Of a DNA stretch of 64,000 bases, positions 39,637-48,961 are shown one piece after another. The number at the start of each line of letters is the position of its first letter. Position 1 is the stretch's first letter. The DNA lies in contig WGMQ01000054.1 in NCBI GenBank assembly GCA_016125005.1, positions 1 through 64,000 on the forward strand, in the 5' to 3' direction. The notes beneath the pieces were generated by a model that was not told the origin of the DNA, searched no databases, and was given only the letters and a program-made list of their open reading frames with translations. Position numbers and translations under genes: made by a program. The DNA comes from a bacterium. GTDB taxonomy: Bacteria; Sumerlaeota; Sumerlaeia; SLMS01.

Positions 39637-40175
39637 TCGATGCGACCGCGTTGGTTCCAGGGTGAATACCGATAGGTGACAATGCCATAGATCATGCTGC
39701 CGTCAACGGCGCCGAACTCGGTGCTGTCATGGCTCTTGGGGCGGTTGTCGCCCGCGACGAAGAACTTATTGGGAGCTAGCAGAATCTCGAAGTCCTTGGC
39801 GCCCGGGTGCCAATTCTCTCCCGGCGCGGGCGGGCTCTCCAGCTGACCATTCCGGTACAGGATACCCTTGCGAAGCTCGATCTTGTCGCCCGGTACGCCA
39901 ACCACGCGCTTGACCAGGTCGGGGCCATTGTCGTCGGGCGACTTCAGCGCCACCACCTGACCGTAGAGCGGCGCCCTCCCGTCGAGCAGTGTGACCAGCA
40001 ATCGATCTCCGATGGCGATGGTCGGCTCCATCGAACCGCTTGTGACTTCCACGGCGCGGACCTGACCGGTGTAGAGCAACGCCCACGCGACGCCCAAAAC
40101 CAACAGGACGGCGAAGGAAATCATCAACCTGATGAAACCGACTCCGCGCTTCTTCCCCTCTTTGCCCGATGCCAT
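39633..40175 (-). CDS. lepB: Signal peptidase I
   Basis: Product of 180 aa, short but complete for this family. One N-terminal transmembrane helix (about 17-36) anchors it in the inner membrane. Catalytic Ser 48 is in SGSMEPT and the general-base Lys 89 in KRVVGVPGD; box E is GDNRPKSHDSTEFG. It removes signal peptides from secreted proteins, of which this window encodes several. It is co-transcribed with the exporter genes (4-base overlap) for no obvious reason. Confidence 0.94.
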   Translation of the reverse strand: MASGKEGKKRGVGFIRLMISFAVLLVLGVAWALLYTGQVRAVEVTSGSMEPTIAIGDRLLVTLLDGRAPLYGQVVALKSPDDNGPDLVKRVVGVPGDKIELRKGILYRNGQLESPPAPGENWHPGAKDFEILLAPNKFFVAGDNRPKSHDSTEFGAVDGSMIYGIVTYRYSPWNQRGRIE

Positions 40176-40228
40176 TTTGGCCTCCTCGCAGACCTGCTCG
40201 TTGCACCACGAAAGGAAAAACGTGCCAA

Positions 40229-42763
40229 TCAGAGTTCGCGTATTGTCTTGAAGAAGACGCGGGCTTTTGGCGGGGTGCCGCGCTCTGCGGACGGCACGAA
40301 CTGGGCAATCCAGCCATCGGGATCGATCTCAAAAACGAGCGGACGATCGATGGTGGTGAGCTGGATCGTGGCCCGCGATTCGGGACCGAGCCACTCCTTG
40401 CCAGTGATGGGGTCGCCTTCGGTCTGGAGACGCCACGGGACGGGCATGGTACCGGTTCCGCGATTTTCGATCTCGACCGAAACACGATAGGTCAGCGCGC
40501 GCGTTCCCGTCTCCCGGAGGAGGAGCGCGTCGCCCTCCAACACCGCGTAGTCGGGACACGCCCCGTGATCTATCCAATCCGCAAAGAACCAGTCGAGTGG
40601 CTTGCCGTAGGCCCGCTCCGCTCGCGCGCGGAACGCCGCGAGCGTCAGGTCATCGACTTCATCGAGCGACCGGAGAAAGCCGAGATACGGCTCCTCGCCC
40701 AGCACCCCGCGCAACATGTGGTGAATCGCCAGGATGCGGTGGACGGCGATGGCGGAGTGATCCCCGGGGAGGAGAGGACCACTCCAGAGTTCGCGCTCGC
40801 CCTTCGCAAGATCGAAGGGGCGTCGCTCGCGCAACGGTGCATTCCAAGGGACAAAGGCGAGGTCGCGACGCGTCTTTCGGGTGAGGTCGCCGTGCTTCCC
40901 CTCTGCATACGCAAACCGGTGGAGGTAGGCCGCCAGTCCCTCGCCGAGGAAATCTGGATACTCGATGGAGTTGTAGCGTGCCAGATGGAGGCGTCGCAGG
41001 GATTCACGATGGATGGGCTCGAACAGCGCATCGAAGAGAGGACGGGTGGGCTTTTCAAAGTCGTCGATGGTAGGAAGCGATTCCGAAAGTTCGTTCAGTA
41101 GAAACGATGAGAGGGCGAAAGGGTCGGGACTCTGCGCGTCGGGAATTTCGTATAGATTGATAGATCCCCCGCGGGGAAAAATCCGGGCTAGACGGGCGTA
41201 CTCTACTTCGTACAGACGAGGGAACTGGGAGGCGAAGGTGCCACGTTGATTCAGGGTGCGCAGGCAGAGCGCGATGCTTCCCGAGGTACATAAATCGACG
41301 GAGTTGGATGCAACCAGAGCGGCCGGGAGCCCGCGTCCGTTGCTGCGCAACAGGATGGTACCGTCGGCCTGGGGCTCCGATGTCGCCGTGCTGCAATTCC
41401 ATTCGAGGGGAGCGGCGGGGGGAACCTGAATTGTATAGACGGCCATCTCGTTGTGCGGGAGGGCGGTGCCGTCAGGCTCGACGGTATAGCTCGTCCCCCA
41501 CCACGCTCCCAGCGGTGCAAAGCGATGAATACCCGGGTGCCAGCACTCCTCCCAAACACGGCGGCCACGAATGCTGGGGCGCAGGAGGAATCCGAAGCTC
41601 GTCGCCTGATCGGCCGGGGTAACCTGAACGGCACCCGTCCCGCCCTCGAGTCGCAGCGGAGAGACGGAGCCTCCGTCGGCATGGGCAACCTCGAGGGCCG
41701 AGCCAAAGCTGATGGCGAAGGGCTCTGTCGGAGCCTTCGTATAGACGAGGGTTAGGCGGATCGGCTCCGACGCGGAAGGATCTAGGACGATCTCGCGAGA
41801 GTGAAGCGGCGGCGGGGACTTGAGGGCCGTGGGTCGCGAGAGATCGCTGCCACCGGGCATGAATCCGAGTGTGGCCTCGCCGAAAGCAAGGGGACCGCGC
41901 GCGATCACGATCGCGGCAGCGAGCCCCACAACGGCGGCGGCGGTTGCGATCATGCCGTTCAGCCTGAATGTCGCCGTAATGCCGTATAGATAGCTAGACG
42001 CAGGGATTCCTGCCTCATCGACGCGGAATCGGCGCAGTAGGACGGTGGCGATTGCGATGAGCGCAGCGCCGAAAAGCGTCACCCAGGTCGCGTCCCCCAC
42101 TAGAAGTGGCGCGGGGATCAGCACGCCGAGTGACGGGCTGGCGAGCTGAAACAGATCGGCCGGGTCGGCAATCCGGAGCCTCCAGAAAATCACGGGAGAG
42201 AGAAGCAGCGCTGAACCGGCAAAGGCCAGGGCGTCGTTCCGAAGAGCCAGACGCGAGAGCAATCCCGCGCCTGCTCCGGCGACGAGGGTTGGGAGCGCGA
42301 CGACCAGCAGGAAAAAGGCGGAGGGCACGATGTTGATCGAGAGGCCCTCGCGGAGCGCGCCAACCAGTGGCCAAGCCGTATAGACAACTGCGAGCGGAAA
42401 CAACGCGGCCAGGACCGTCACCGTCCAGTGGAGGCACTGCACGAAGGGAGAGCACACCGAATGCTGAAGCAGCACCGCGGCCCGCGAGCGTTCCCAGCAG
42501 GCCACCGCGTCTGACGCCATGATGGCGGCAAGGAGGGCGAGCGTGACACAGAACGGCAGCACGCCCGAGGCGCCGCCGGGGAAATGGACCGTGGCGCCGA
42601 GACCGAAACCTGCGCCGCGGCTAAACCACCAGGCGGCGACCAGAAAGCCGAGCGCAATCACACGCCACCGCCAGCCTCGTGCGACCCGGCGCAGTTCGAT
42701 GAGCATCGACGAGGTACTGGAGGCGATCAGGGAGGGTGACCCGATGGGGGGGATTGCTTTCAT
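40229..42763 (-). CDS. ABC-2 permease-like / M1-peptidase-like fusion without zinc motif
   Basis: Product of 844 aa. Residues about 25-300 contain roughly seven transmembrane helices of ABC-2 permease type. A periplasmic region (about 320-844) ends in an M1-aminopeptidase-like helical domain: YNSIEYPDFLGEGLAAYLHRFAY corresponds to the family's W-L-N-E-G-x-A segment, and YLGFLRSLDE...KPLDWFFADWID resembles the M1 C-terminal part. The HEXXH zinc motif expected before the Glu is missing, so peptidase activity is doubtful. No dedicated ATPase is adjacent; the NatA-like one is two genes away. The stop side is 53 bases from lepB; the start overlaps the dinB stop by four bases. Confidence 0.65.
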   Translation of the reverse strand: MKAIPPIGSPSLIASSTSSMLIELRRVARGWRWRVIALGFLVAAWWFSRGAGFGLGATVHFPGGASGVLPFCVTLALLAAIMASDAVACWERSRAAVLLQHSVCSPFVQCLHWTVTVLAALFPLAVVYTAWPLVGALREGLSINIVPSAFFLLVVALPTLVAGAGAGLLSRLALRNDALAFAGSALLLSPVIFWRLRIADPADLFQLASPSLGVLIPAPLLVGDATWVTLFGAALIAIATVLLRRFRVDEAGIPASSYLYGITATFRLNGMIATAAAVVGLAAAIVIARGPLAFGEATLGFMPGGSDLSRPTALKSPPPLHSREIVLDPSASEPIRLTLVYTKAPTEPFAISFGSALEVAHADGGSVSPLRLEGGTGAVQVTPADQATSFGFLLRPSIRGRRVWEECWHPGIHRFAPLGAWWGTSYTVEPDGTALPHNEMAVYTIQVPPAAPLEWNCSTATSEPQADGTILLRSNGRGLPAALVASNSVDLCTSGSIALCLRTLNQRGTFASQFPRLYEVEYARLARIFPRGGSINLYEIPDAQSPDPFALSSFLLNELSESLPTIDDFEKPTRPLFDALFEPIHRESLRRLHLARYNSIEYPDFLGEGLAAYLHRFAYAEGKHGDLTRKTRRDLAFVPWNAPLRERRPFDLAKGERELWSGPLLPGDHSAIAVHRILAIHHMLRGVLGEEPYLGFLRSLDEVDDLTLAAFRARAERAYGKPLDWFFADWIDHGACPDYAVLEGDALLLRETGTRALTYRVSVEIENRGTGTMPVPWRLQTEGDPITGKEWLGPESRATIQLTTIDRPLVFEIDPDGWIAQFVPSAERGTPPKARVFFKTIREL

Positions 42764-43956
42764 GAAGTTCCCTCGCTGCTGGCCCGGCGAATGCCGCCAT
42801 AGCCATGCTTGCCGCGAATACGATCAAGCGCGGCGTGCAGGCGGTCGCGCTTCTCGCGCCCCTCTTCTGCCAACAGGTCCAACTGAGCGCTGGATTCCGT
42901 CAAACCAGAGGTCGTGACGCCAAGCAGACGGATGGCTCGCCTGCCACCCCACTTGGCCGCGAGAAGTCCGCGCGCCGCCTCGAGGATAGCCAACTCGTCG
43001 TCCACGGGATAGGCGAGCGTTGTGGCGGCGGTGTGCGTCTCAAAGTCGTGGAATCGGTACTTGAGCGTTATCGTGGATGCCACGATACCTTCGGCGCGAA
43101 GGCGGGACGCGACTTTCTCGGAGAGAGCACTCAGCGAGGCGTCCAGCACTTCCGCATCGGAGCAATCGCGATCAAAGGTCTCCTCCGCGCCGATGGACTT
43201 GGCTGGCTCGTGCTCGGTGACGTGCGCGGAGGAGACGCCGCTGCAACGGCTGTATAGATCGCGACCATGCTCGCCGAAGTGCTTATCAAGTGTGGCCGCC
43301 CCGAGCGTCACCACGTCGCCAACACGGCGCGCCCCGATGGCATGGAGCCGTTCGGCGATACGATGCCCCACGCCGGGGATTCGCTCGATGGGAAGCGGCG
43401 CGAGGAAACGCTCCTCGCTGCCGGGCGGCACCCATAGGAGGCCCTTCGGCTTGCAAAGATCACTGGCCACCTTGGCGACAAGGCGGTTGGAGCCGATCCC
43501 GATGGAGCAAGGGAGCCGGGTCTCGGCGAGCACATCGCGGCGGAGGCGCTCGGCGGCAACGAGCGGTGTGCCGTATAGACGCCCGGTTCCCGTCAGATCC
43601 AGGTAGGCCTCATCCTGCGAGGCCATGCGGACCACAGGCGCGTAACGGCGGAAGATCTCCGCGAGTGCGGCCGAGTGCTTGGCATACATCCCGTAGCTGC
43701 CGCGCACCACGACGAGTTGGGGGCATAGGCGCATCGCCTGTCCCATCGGCATGGCGGATCGCACCCCGAATCGACGGGCTTCGTAGCTGGCGGAGGAAAC
43801 CACGCCGCGCCCGTCCGGTGAACCGCCTACGGCAACGGGCAGGCCGTTGAGACTCGGATCAAGCAGTCGCTCGACCGACACATAGAAGCAATCCATGTCC
43901 ACGTGCATGACCACCGTTTCCGCGGGGGTGACTCCCTGGGTGGACTGCTGGAGCAT
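42760..43956 (-). CDS. dinB: DNA polymerase IV (Y-family)
   Basis: Product of 398 aa from ATG 43956 (GAGG eight bases upstream); the frame to 44064 overlaps the regulator gene and is rejected. Error-prone translesion polymerase. Catalytic carboxylates are in VMHVDMDCFYVSVE and SQDEAYLDLTG. Further family segments: VAVGGSPDGRGVVSSASYEARRFGVRSAMP, CSIGIGSNRLVAKVASDLCKPKG, the helix-hairpin-helix PIERIPGVGHRIAERLHAIG, and the little-finger domain. It lies 10 bases after the NtrC-type gene, so it shares its transcript. No LexA-type box is evident. Confidence 0.95.
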   Translation of the reverse strand: MLQQSTQGVTPAETVVMHVDMDCFYVSVERLLDPSLNGLPVAVGGSPDGRGVVSSASYEARRFGVRSAMPMGQAMRLCPQLVVVRGSYGMYAKHSAALAEIFRRYAPVVRMASQDEAYLDLTGTGRLYGTPLVAAERLRRDVLAETRLPCSIGIGSNRLVAKVASDLCKPKGLLWVPPGSEERFLAPLPIERIPGVGHRIAERLHAIGARRVGDVVTLGAATLDKHFGEHGRDLYSRCSGVSSAHVTEHEPAKSIGAEETFDRDCSDAEVLDASLSALSEKVASRLRAEGIVASTITLKYRFHDFETHTAATTLAYPVDDELAILEAARGLLAAKWGGRRAIRLLGVTTSGLTESSAQLDLLAEEGREKRDRLHAALDRIRGKHGYGGIRRASSEGTS

Positions 43957-43966
43957 GGACGTTGCC

Positions 43967-45421
43967 TCAGGATTCCTCGGAGAAAAGGCCGTAGCGAACC
44001 ATCTTGTTATGGAGACTCTTGCGGCTGATGCCGAGCAGGTCGGCGGACTCCTGTCGATGCGCACCAGCCTTCTTGAGGGCAGCGCGGATCAGATGCTTCT
44101 CAAGGTGATCGCTGATCAGCTGGAGACGCTCGGCCAGGGGGGTTGAGAAGTCCTCAGTGTTGAGAAGCGAGGCCAGGTCGATGTCCTTCAGAACCTCGAT
44201 TCCGACAGGTACCTCATCGGAGCTGGGACGTTGTGCGAGCTTCGATTCGCCGCGCAGGCTCGGCGGGAGGTCCGCCTCCTGGATCGTGGTGCCAGTGGCC
44301 ATGACCATGGTGCGCTGCATGGTGTTCTCAAGCTCGCGGATATTGCCGGGCCAGTTGTAATTGAGGAGCTTCTGGAGGGCGGTCTCGGTGAGAGCCTGAA
44401 TGTTCCGGCGCAGCTTCGGGTTGTACTCGGCGATGAAGTGATCGATGAGCACGGGAATATCCTCGCGCCGTTTACGCAGCGGCGGAAGGTGGAGGGGAAC
44501 CACGTTGAGGCGGTAGTATAGATCCTCGCGGAAGGTGCCGCTTTCGACCATCTTGGCGAGGTCACGATTGGTGGCGGCGATGACGCGAATGTCGACCTTG
44601 ATGGTCTTGGTGGAACCGACGCGCTCGATCTCACGCTCCTGCAGGACGCGCAGGAGCTTGGCCTGAAGCGGAAGGGACATATCGCCGATTTCGTCGAGGA
44701 AGAGCGTGCCTCCATTGGCAGCCTCGACCTTGCCGAGCTTCTGGGAGACGGCCCCGGTAAAGGCGCCGCGCTCGTGGCCGAAAAGCTCGCTTTCCAGCAG
44801 GGCCTCTGGAATGGCGACCGTGTTGACCTTAACCAATGGCTTCTCGCGCCTGGCCCCGTTGTTGTGGATCGCAGTGGCGACGAGCTCCTTGCCGGTGCCA
44901 CTCTCGCCCGTGATGAGGACGGTGACGTCGTTGTCGAGCACGCGCTCCAGCAGGCGAAAGACATCCTGCATGGCCGAGCTTTGGCCAACGATGCGATCGA
45001 AGGAATAGCGGGCTTCCTCCTGCCTGCGCATCTGCTCGATCATGCGAAGGAGGCGTGCCTTCTCAATGGCGCGGCGCACGACGATGCGGACTTCGGTCAG
45101 CTCAAAGGGCTTGGTGAAGTAATCGTAGGCGCCGAGCTGGAGTGCCTCCATGGCGAGCTTCTGGGTACCGTGGGCGGTGATGAGAACCACGGTGGCCTCG
45201 GGATCGATGCTGCGAATCTCGCGCAGCGCCGTGATGCCGTCCATGCGCGGCATTCGAATGTCCATGACGACGAGCGAGTAGCGGTTCTGGCGAACCTTCT
45301 CGATGGCATTCACGCCGTCGGTGGCTTCGTCGATGACGTAGCCCTGGCCCTCGCGGCGGAGGAGTTCGTGGAGGGTGAACCGGATGTTTTCTTCGTCGTC
45401 AACGATCAGGATTCTGGACAT
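43967..45421 (-). CDS. Sigma-54-dependent response regulator, NtrC family
   Basis: Product of 484 aa. The receiver domain (1-120) has the acidic pocket VDDEE and phospho-acceptor Asp 54 (VVMDIRMP). The central AAA+ domain has Walker A GESGTGKE (about 170), the sigma-54 contact loop GAFTGA (about 218) and Walker [10 protein letters not shown]. The C-terminal Fis-type helix-turn-helix is at about 445-480 ([31 protein letters not shown]). It activates sigma-54 promoters when phosphorylated. The upstream gene in the operon is a PP2C-type phosphatase, not a histidine kinase, so its kinase must be elsewhere. Confidence 0.95.
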   Translation of the reverse strand: MSRILIVDDEENIRFTLHELLRREGQGYVIDEATDGVNAIEKVRQNRYSLVVMDIRMPRMDGITALREIRSIDPEATVVLITAHGTQKLAMEALQLGAYDYFTKPFELTEVRIVVRRAIEKARLLRMIEQMRRQEEARYSFDRIVGQSSAMQDVFRLLERVLDNDVTVLITGESGTGKELVATAIHNNGARREKPLVKVNTVAIPEALLESELFGHERGAFTGAVSQKLGKVEAANGGTLFLDEIGDMSLPLQAKLLRVLQEREIERVGSTKTIKVDIRVIAATNRDLAKMVESGTFREDLYYRLNVVPLHLPPLRKRREDIPVLIDHFIAEYNPKLRRNIQALTETALQKLLNYNWPGNIRELENTMQRTMVMATGTTIQEADLPPSLRGESKLAQRPSSDEVPVGIEVLKDIDLASLLNTEDFSTPLAERLQLISDHLEKHLIRAALKKAGAHRQESADLLGISRKSLHNKMVRYGLFSEES

Positions 45422-45445
45422 CGGGAAGGCTCGTGGGTCGGTTGG

Positions 45446-48400
45446 TTAGTTGGCGGTGGAGGGACCGGCGGAGCCAAGGCCCCGGCGAATTCGGAAGCCG
45501 ACGATGGTGATGTCGTCGCTCTGGGCGGAGGTGCCGGTGAACTGGCGCACGCCTTCGCGAAGTCGCTTGATGTCAGCTTCGATGGAATGGCCGCTGTCGG
45601 CAAGCGTGGAAAGGATGCGCGGGAGCCCAAACTCCTCGCCGACGGCGTTTGCCGCCTCGTCGACGCCGTCGGTGTAGAAAACCACCTCGTCGCCGGGTCG
45701 GAGTTGGATGGAAGCTTCCTCGAAGTGCATGTCAGGAATAATGCCGATCGCGGGGCCGAGGGCCTCGTCAAGTTCCGTGGCGACACCGCGCCGGATGAGC
45801 ACCGGCGAGGGGTGACCAGCGCGCGTGTAGGAGAACTCCAGCGTCTCCAGGTCAAGGATCCCGTAGAGGAAGGTGAAGTACTGGGTGATCTCCAGGTTCA
45901 TCGGGAAGCGGCGATTCATGGTCTCGGACACCTCCGCAGGCGAGCAGACATGGACGGCGCCGTCCTCCTCGCGCAGGAGCGCGCCCGATCCGTCCAGCAC
46001 GGCCGTCATCGAGCGGCTGAGCGACATGGAAAGCAGCGCCGCGGGGACACCGTGGCCGGAGACGTCGAGGATATAGATGCCGACCTGCTTATCGCTGAGA
46101 CGGATGAAGTTGAACATGTCGCCGGCAACTTCCTCGCAGGCGTTGAAGAGCCAGCCGAACTCGACGTGGGGAATCTCGAGCTTTTCCTGGGGAAGGCGTG
46201 AATGCTGGATGCGGGCCGCGAGCTTCAGGTCTTCCTTGATGCGAGAATGGGCGTCGGCCAGTTGCTGGGTGTAGCGGCGCCGCTCCTCCTCCGCCTGCTT
46301 GCGCTGGATCGCGTTCGCAATCTGGGAGGAGACGAAGGTCATCGTCTGCACGTCTTCCTGCTGGAAGTGACGGTCGCTGGTGTAGCTCTGCAAAATCACC
46401 GCGCCGATCACACCGTCCTGGGTGATGAGCGGCACACCGAGCCAGTTCTTCGTCGGCTTGCCGACAGGGGTGACTTCCCCGCGAGCGTACATGGCGTTGA
46501 GTTCCCCTTCGTCAACCAGGAGCGGCTTGGCATTCCGCACGATGTAGCCGGTGAGGCCCTTGCCCACGGGGCGGGTGGCGAGATTCAGGTCCACGCCGGA
46601 TTCGCGCGCGTAGGGGAAGCTGATGGTTTCCGCGTCGCGCTCGTAAAGCGCCACGTATAGATTGGTGGTGTCGATGACGGCGCTGAGGCTCTGGTGGAGG
46701 CTTCGGAAGAAGTCCTGCAGGTCAGCGCTCGTGGCGGCGGCCTGGGAGATTTCGTAGAGCACGCGATTGAGTTGCTCGGTGTGCTTGCGAAGCGTGATGT
46801 CCTCGAAGGTACCCACGAATCCGGTCAGCTGGCCGAAGTCATCCTGCATCGAGGCCCAGCGAATGCTGACCCAACGCAGTTCGCCATCGGCGCGCAGGAC
46901 CCGGGCCTCGCGCCCAACAGAGGACCCTTCATCGCGGGAGAAAATCCACTCGATCTTGAACGTCTGGCGATCCTTGGGGTGAATAGCCTCCAGCCAACCT
47001 TCGCCGAGCGATTCGGCGAGGCCGCGCCCGGTGATCTCCTGCCAACGCTTGTTTGTATAGATGCAACGACCGTCGGCGTTCACCTGAAAGACGCCGATGG
47101 GCGACGAGGAACTGAGCGAGCGGAAACGCTCCTCGCGCTCGCGGAGGGCCCATTCCACGTCGCGGCGCTCGGTGATGTCGTGCACCACGCTCTGGAATCC
47201 GTTGGGGCGGCCGTCCTCGAAAAGGAGTGTGGTGGTTTGCTCGATCCAGCGCCGACTTCCCTGCTTGGTGATGATCGGGAATTCGTAGACGGATTCTTTC
47301 TCACGGGCGCGCAGTTGCCGCAGATAGAAGGTCCGCACGGTGGCGCGCCATTCGTCATCCACGAGCATCGAGCAATTGTGGCCGATCAGTTCCGATTCCG
47401 AGTAACCGGTCAGCCTGATGATGGGCGGGTTGACATAGGTGAATTTACCCGGGATGTCCGTTGTATAGACAATGTCGCCCGCCTCCTCGATCATGCGGCG
47501 ATAACGCTTCTCGCTCTGGCGTAGCTCATCGCGGGCGTGCTCGCGTTCGATGGCGCTGGCAATGTGGCCCGAGACGAAGTTCATCACCCATGCATCGCGC
47601 CGTGTGTACTCGAGGCCTTCCTCGTGGCTGTGCACCGCCATGAGGCCCACCATCTCGCCTTTGCTGATGAGGGGAACGCCGAGCCAACTGACACTGGGGC
47701 GACCCGTGTTCGCACGGATGCGTCCTTCGTTTGTCAGGCGACGGAAATCCCCCGCGGCCAGCAGCAACGGCTTGCGGGTCTCCAGCAGAAGGCTGACGAG
47801 TGACTTGGCCACGGGAAGCGTCCGCTGTTCGCGGTCCCCGTAGAGTTCATCGACCGAGAATACGATTCGATAGGTTTCGTGTCCGGGGTCGAGCAGCGCG
47901 ATGTAGAAGTTCGTGACGTCGAGCACCTGAGAAAGGGACTCGTGGATGGCGTTGTATAGCCCTTCCAGATCCTGGGACTGGTTCACCGCCTCGGTCAGGT
48001 GCTGGAGGGAGCGCTCGAGGCGCTCCTGACGGCGCTTTTCGGTGAGGTCACGAATGATGGCGGTGTACGAGACTTCATCGCCCAGGTGGAACTCGCTGAT
48101 GTCGATCTCCACGGGGAAGAAAGTGCCATCGTGCGAGAGGGCGGAGAAGTGGCTGGTGGATCCCGGTTCTCTATCCCGATTTGCCTTCGCAAGGAACTCT
48201 TGGAATCTGGCGCCCTCCACCGCCTCGAACGCCGGGATCAGCGCACGAATGTCGCGCTGGATGGCCTCGGAGTGCTTGTAGCCGAAGAGGCGTTCCGCGG
48301 CACTGTTGAAGAGGTCGATCTTTCCGTGCTCGTCGAAGGTAACGATGGCGTCGGCCGCGTTGTCGATGATCGCGCTGGTGCGGGCCTTCTCGAGCGTGAT

Positions 48401-48733
48401 CTCCATGGTGCGCTCTCGGACACGCTCCTCCAGAGCCATGTTGTTGATGTGAAGGCGTGCCTGCACGTAACCCAGCCGTGCACACAGGGCCGCGAAGATC
48501 AGCGGCAACCCATCGAACAGGTAAAGCATGGCGTTGTCGAGATGCAGCGTATGAATGGTCACAAGGGACCAGGGCAGTTCCTCGGCGTAAGCCTTGATGC
48601 CCCAGGCGACAACGTTCAGGAGGGCCCCGAGTCCGAAACCATAAGCAGCGTACAGCGCGATGATCCGAAGCTGGATCTCCCCGGCGGCGCGACCAAATCG
48701 TTCCTCGGCCAACTGTCCAAAAATGCGTTTCAC
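45446..48733 (-). CDS. Multi-sensor PP2C/SpoIIE-type phosphatase (PAS-GAF-PAS-PAS-GAF)
   Basis: Product of 1,095 aa from GTG 48733, which has AGGA eight bases upstream; a TTG at 48844 would add 37 residues. Two or three hydrophobic helices lie at residues 28-95. Then, in order: PAS (IIDNAADAIVTFDEHGKI), GAF (NAIHESLSQVLDVTNFYIAL), PAS (MIEEAGDIVYTTD), PAS (SSSPIGVFQVNADGRCIYTN), GAF (SLHQSLSAVIDTTNLYVALY), a coiled linker and an RsbU/SpoIIE phosphatase domain (ARIQHSRLP, EEVAGDMFNFIRL, LDVSGHGVPAALLSM, YTDGVDEA, SDDITIVGF) with the metal-binding aspartates present. Such enzymes dephosphorylate anti-anti-sigma factors. None is in the window. It is 24 bases upstream of the NtrC-type gene. Confidence 0.9.
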   Translation of the reverse strand: MKRIFGQLAEERFGRAAGEIQLRIIALYAAYGFGLGALLNVVAWGIKAYAEELPWSLVTIHTLHLDNAMLYLFDGLPLIFAALCARLGYVQARLHINNMALEERVRERTMEITLEKARTSAIIDNAADAIVTFDEHGKIDLFNSAAERLFGYKHSEAIQRDIRALIPAFEAVEGARFQEFLAKANRDREPGSTSHFSALSHDGTFFPVEIDISEFHLGDEVSYTAIIRDLTEKRRQERLERSLQHLTEAVNQSQDLEGLYNAIHESLSQVLDVTNFYIALLDPGHETYRIVFSVDELYGDREQRTLPVAKSLVSLLLETRKPLLLAAGDFRRLTNEGRIRANTGRPSVSWLGVPLISKGEMVGLMAVHSHEEGLEYTRRDAWVMNFVSGHIASAIEREHARDELRQSEKRYRRMIEEAGDIVYTTDIPGKFTYVNPPIIRLTGYSESELIGHNCSMLVDDEWRATVRTFYLRQLRAREKESVYEFPIITKQGSRRWIEQTTTLLFEDGRPNGFQSVVHDITERRDVEWALREREERFRSLSSSSPIGVFQVNADGRCIYTNKRWQEITGRGLAESLGEGWLEAIHPKDRQTFKIEWIFSRDEGSSVGREARVLRADGELRWVSIRWASMQDDFGQLTGFVGTFEDITLRKHTEQLNRVLYEISQAAATSADLQDFFRSLHQSLSAVIDTTNLYVALYERDAETISFPYARESGVDLNLATRPVGKGLTGYIVRNAKPLLVDEGELNAMYARGEVTPVGKPTKNWLGVPLITQDGVIGAVILQSYTSDRHFQQEDVQTMTFVSSQIANAIQRKQAEEERRRYTQQLADAHSRIKEDLKLAARIQHSRLPQEKLEIPHVEFGWLFNACEEVAGDMFNFIRLSDKQVGIYILDVSGHGVPAALLSMSLSRSMTAVLDGSGALLREEDGAVHVCSPAEVSETMNRRFPMNLEITQYFTFLYGILDLETLEFSYTRAGHPSPVLIRRGVATELDEALGPAIGIIPDMHFEEASIQLRPGDEVVFYTDGVDEAANAVGEEFGLPRILSTLADSGHSIEADIKRLREGVRQFTGTSAQSDDITIVGFRIRRGLGSAGPSTAN

Positions 48734-48869
48734 GGGACGATTCCTGACTGCCTCCCACGGCAGTTGTCGCTCAGCAAACCAGTCGGCACAATCAGCGAGA
48801 GCCGGTAGGAACGCAAGGACGGATGAGGCGGGGACGACGCGCAACGCAATTCACCCGCCCGCCATTTCC

Positions 48870-48899
48870 TTGACAGCCTTGGGCGGCATTGAACTTGAT
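48870..48899 (+). promoter_or_regulatory. Candidate promoter for the processing-protease gene
   Basis: A perfect -35 TTGACA (48870-48875) precedes a weak -10 CTTGAT (48894-48899, spacer 18), about 60 bases before the ctpA-like start. The -10 match is poor. Confidence 0.35.
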
Positions 48900-48961
48900 G
48901 GACTAGTTTTACCGGTGGTCGCGATTGCGCCACTCTGACCCGGAGAAAGCAGGAAGATCGC

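Noticed and set aside
44774-46201. A 475-codon plus-strand frame across the NtrC-type and phosphatase genes
   Set aside because: It spans parts of two well-supported minus-strand genes and their junction, with no recognisable motif or ribosome site.
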